Origin: Oscillospiraceae bacterium
GTDB lineage: Bacteria; Bacillota; Clostridia; Oscillospirales; Ruminococcaceae
Reading direction: 5' to 3'
Length of the DNA stretch: 11,772 nt
NCBI GenBank assembly: GCA_017440425.1
Contig: JAFSHJ010000009.1
Coordinates: forward strand, 1-11,772
Part shown: positions 10,648-11,772 of the stretch, piece after piece
Layout: every line of letters starts with the position of its first letter
How positions within the stretch are numbered: position 1 is the stretch's first letter
Notes under the pieces: model-generated
The model's database searches: none
What the model was told of the DNA's origin: nothing
Seen by the model: the letters and a program-made list of their open reading frames with translations, nothing else
Program-made: the position numbers and the translations under genes

Positions 10648-11772
10648 TTATTCCACAATAATTTCTTCGTGGTGGTTTGGGATGCCGCAGACGTCGGTTA
10701 TCTCAACGCTGAGCTCTCCCTTTACTCCGTCGGTCTCGAAAACGATTATCTCATTTTCCTCTTTCAGGATAGCACCGGGGATATACAATGCCTCCAGAGG
10801 ACCTCTCTCCCAGTATCTGCCAAGGTTGAAGCCGTTGACATAGATAACACCCTTTTTGAAGTTATCGTAACGGACGAAGCAGGAGTTTTTGCTGTCTGTT
10901 TTGAACGTTCCGCGGAAAAAAGCGGGAGTCTTGCAGTCTGTGCCGGGTTTGAACTGCAGCTTGCTCAGGTCGTTCATCTCGAAGCAGGTGACGTTCCAGT
11001 TGAAGGCAACCTTGCCGGGATTCTGTATTGTGCCGAACTTTCTGTGGGTGAGCATAACGCCATCCAGAATACCCTTCTTGTCACCGAAATAGGTATCTTC
11101 GCCGTAGCAGATTCTGCCCATATTTTCAACGAGAATATCTATCTTATCGCCGGGCTTGAAATCTTCGGGCACCTCGATTATGCTCTCGTCCTCACCGCGC
11201 ATACGGATTCCCATCAGCTCGCCGTTGAAATATACGTGAGCTCTGTCGTGCAGACCCACGATTTTGATGCCGTTGACGTTTGCATGGTAATCAAAGGTTT
11301 TGCTGTAAAGAATATAGCCGAATGCCTGATCATACTCCTCCATCGACTCTATGGCGACGCTCTTGCAGCTTCTGCCGATATCCATATTCTCAAACAGCTC
11401 TGCACACTCTGTCAACTGCACCTTACCGATGCTCTGCAGTTTGGGAGATGCAGGCACGGGGATATCTGCCTTTCCATGATCGCGCTCCATAGCTTCTTTG
11501 ATGTCGAAATATCTCTGGGTGTAGCCGCCCCATTCGCTGATAGCTGCATCGTAGTCGTAGCTTGTCACGTTGGGGTTATAGGATCCCTTCATCCATGTGA
11601 GGTCGCCCTGTGCACCGCTGGTGAAGCCGAAGTTTGTGCCTCCGAAAACCATATAGATGTTAAAGCTTGCACCAAGGTCTACAAATGCATTTATAGTGTC
11701 CTTTACGATTTCGTTGGGAATATTTGTGCACTCGTCAAATCCCCAGTTGGTAAAGTTGCCTGCCCAATATTC
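10648..11772 (-). CDS. GH35 beta-galactosidase, N-terminal part beyond the window
   Basis: Hydrolyses terminal beta-galactose from oligosaccharides or glycans. 374 residues are visible, ending at TAA 10648-10650; the frame is open to the right edge. The outermost visible codon is the Glu of EYWAGNFTNWG, which aligns with the catalytic nucleophile segment of GH35 (E-F/Y-W-x-G-W). Then come GASFNIYMVFGGTNFGFTSGA and VTSYDYDAAISEWG, closing the TIM barrel. The C-terminal half holds two beta-sandwich modules, seen in GYILYSK, HDRAHVYFNGELMG and the family-typical VNGFNLGRYWERGP. The acid/base Glu, the N-terminus, any signal peptide and the promoter lie outside, so location cannot be judged. Typical bacterial members have about 580-600 residues. 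It converges on the orphan promoter region and has its own terminator. Confidence 0.93.
   Translation of the reverse strand, partial: EYWAGNFTNWGFDECTNIPNEIVKDTINAFVDLGASFNIYMVFGGTNFGFTSGAQGDLTWMKGSYNPNVTSYDYDAAISEWGGYTQRYFDIKEAMERDHGKADIPVPASPKLQSIGKVQLTECAELFENMDIGRSCKSVAIESMEEYDQAFGYILYSKTFDYHANVNGIKIVGLHDRAHVYFNGELMGIRMRGEDESIIEVPEDFKPGDKIDILVENMGRICYGEDTYFGDKKGILDGVMLTHRKFGTIQNPGKVAFNWNVTCFEMNDLSKLQFKPGTDCKTPAFFRGTFKTDSKNSCFVRYDNFKKGVIYVNGFNLGRYWERGPLEALYIPGAILKEENEIIVFETDGVKGELSVEITDVCGIPNHHEEIIVE

Noticed and set aside
1..11772. CRISPR array, phage or transposase gene
   Set aside because: No regularly spaced direct repeats, no integrase, transposase or phage structural motif in any frame I read.

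Overview
The window looks like a chromosome segment from a gut-type member of the Clostridia, most plausibly an Oscillospirales/Ruminococcaceae-like Firmicute. The signs are intermediate base composition, consensus sigma-A promoters (TTGACA-17-TATAAT), strong AGGAGG-type ribosome binding sites, several TTG and GTG starts, a Bacillus-like OhrR, and Rnf-type membrane genes beside a DUF4015 protein. No tRNA, rRNA, CRISPR array or complete insertion sequence is visible. Taxonomy is inferred from gene content only.

Left part (1-7170). A sodium:amino-acid symporter (AGCS family) is transcribed leftward and runs off the left edge. Divergent from it, a sigma-A promoter starts a rightward unit: rpe (ribulose-phosphate 3-epimerase), a strong hairpin without a T-tract, then four genes homologous to rnfC, rnfD, rnfE and rnfA, and finally a membrane-anchored DUF4015 TIM-barrel protein. 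A bidirectional terminator at 7133-7170 closes it. The Rnf-like cluster is the standout. rnfG and rnfB are absent. The membrane cysteines that hold the RnfA/RnfE [2Fe-2S] cluster are replaced (Gly, Gly, Gly and Pro by my alignment). The SGAT flavinylation motif of RnfD is not present. The RnfC homologue keeps two perfect [4Fe-4S] motifs but lacks the N-terminal barrel and the Gly-rich FMN/NADH motif. This looks like a derived, cofactor-poor Rnf paralogue rather than a working ferredoxin:NAD+ oxidoreductase.

Middle part (7181-9189). A tightly coupled leftward five-gene operon encodes a thiol peroxidase of the GPx family, a TSCPD-domain protein, a small flavodoxin, a free-standing FakA/DAK C-terminal-like domain, and OhrR, a peroxide-sensing MarR regulator. 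The promoter is near consensus, and a 7-4-7 inverted repeat of MarR/OhrR type lies directly against the -10 box. This suggests autoregulation by organic peroxide, with GPx taking the place of the usual Ohr.

Right part (9240-11772). A very strong promoter drives a single eda (KDPG/KHG aldolase), followed by its terminator. A roughly 680-base stretch without a large gene then holds an 81-nt cloverleaf-like palindromic element, a possible small leftward transcription unit (promoter, 53-codon basic ORF, terminator) and further hairpins. A leftward GH35 beta-galactosidase runs off the right edge; its probable nucleophile Glu is the outermost visible codon. Sugar use (rpe, eda, GH35), amino-acid uptake and peroxide defence fit a fermentative gut anaerobe.
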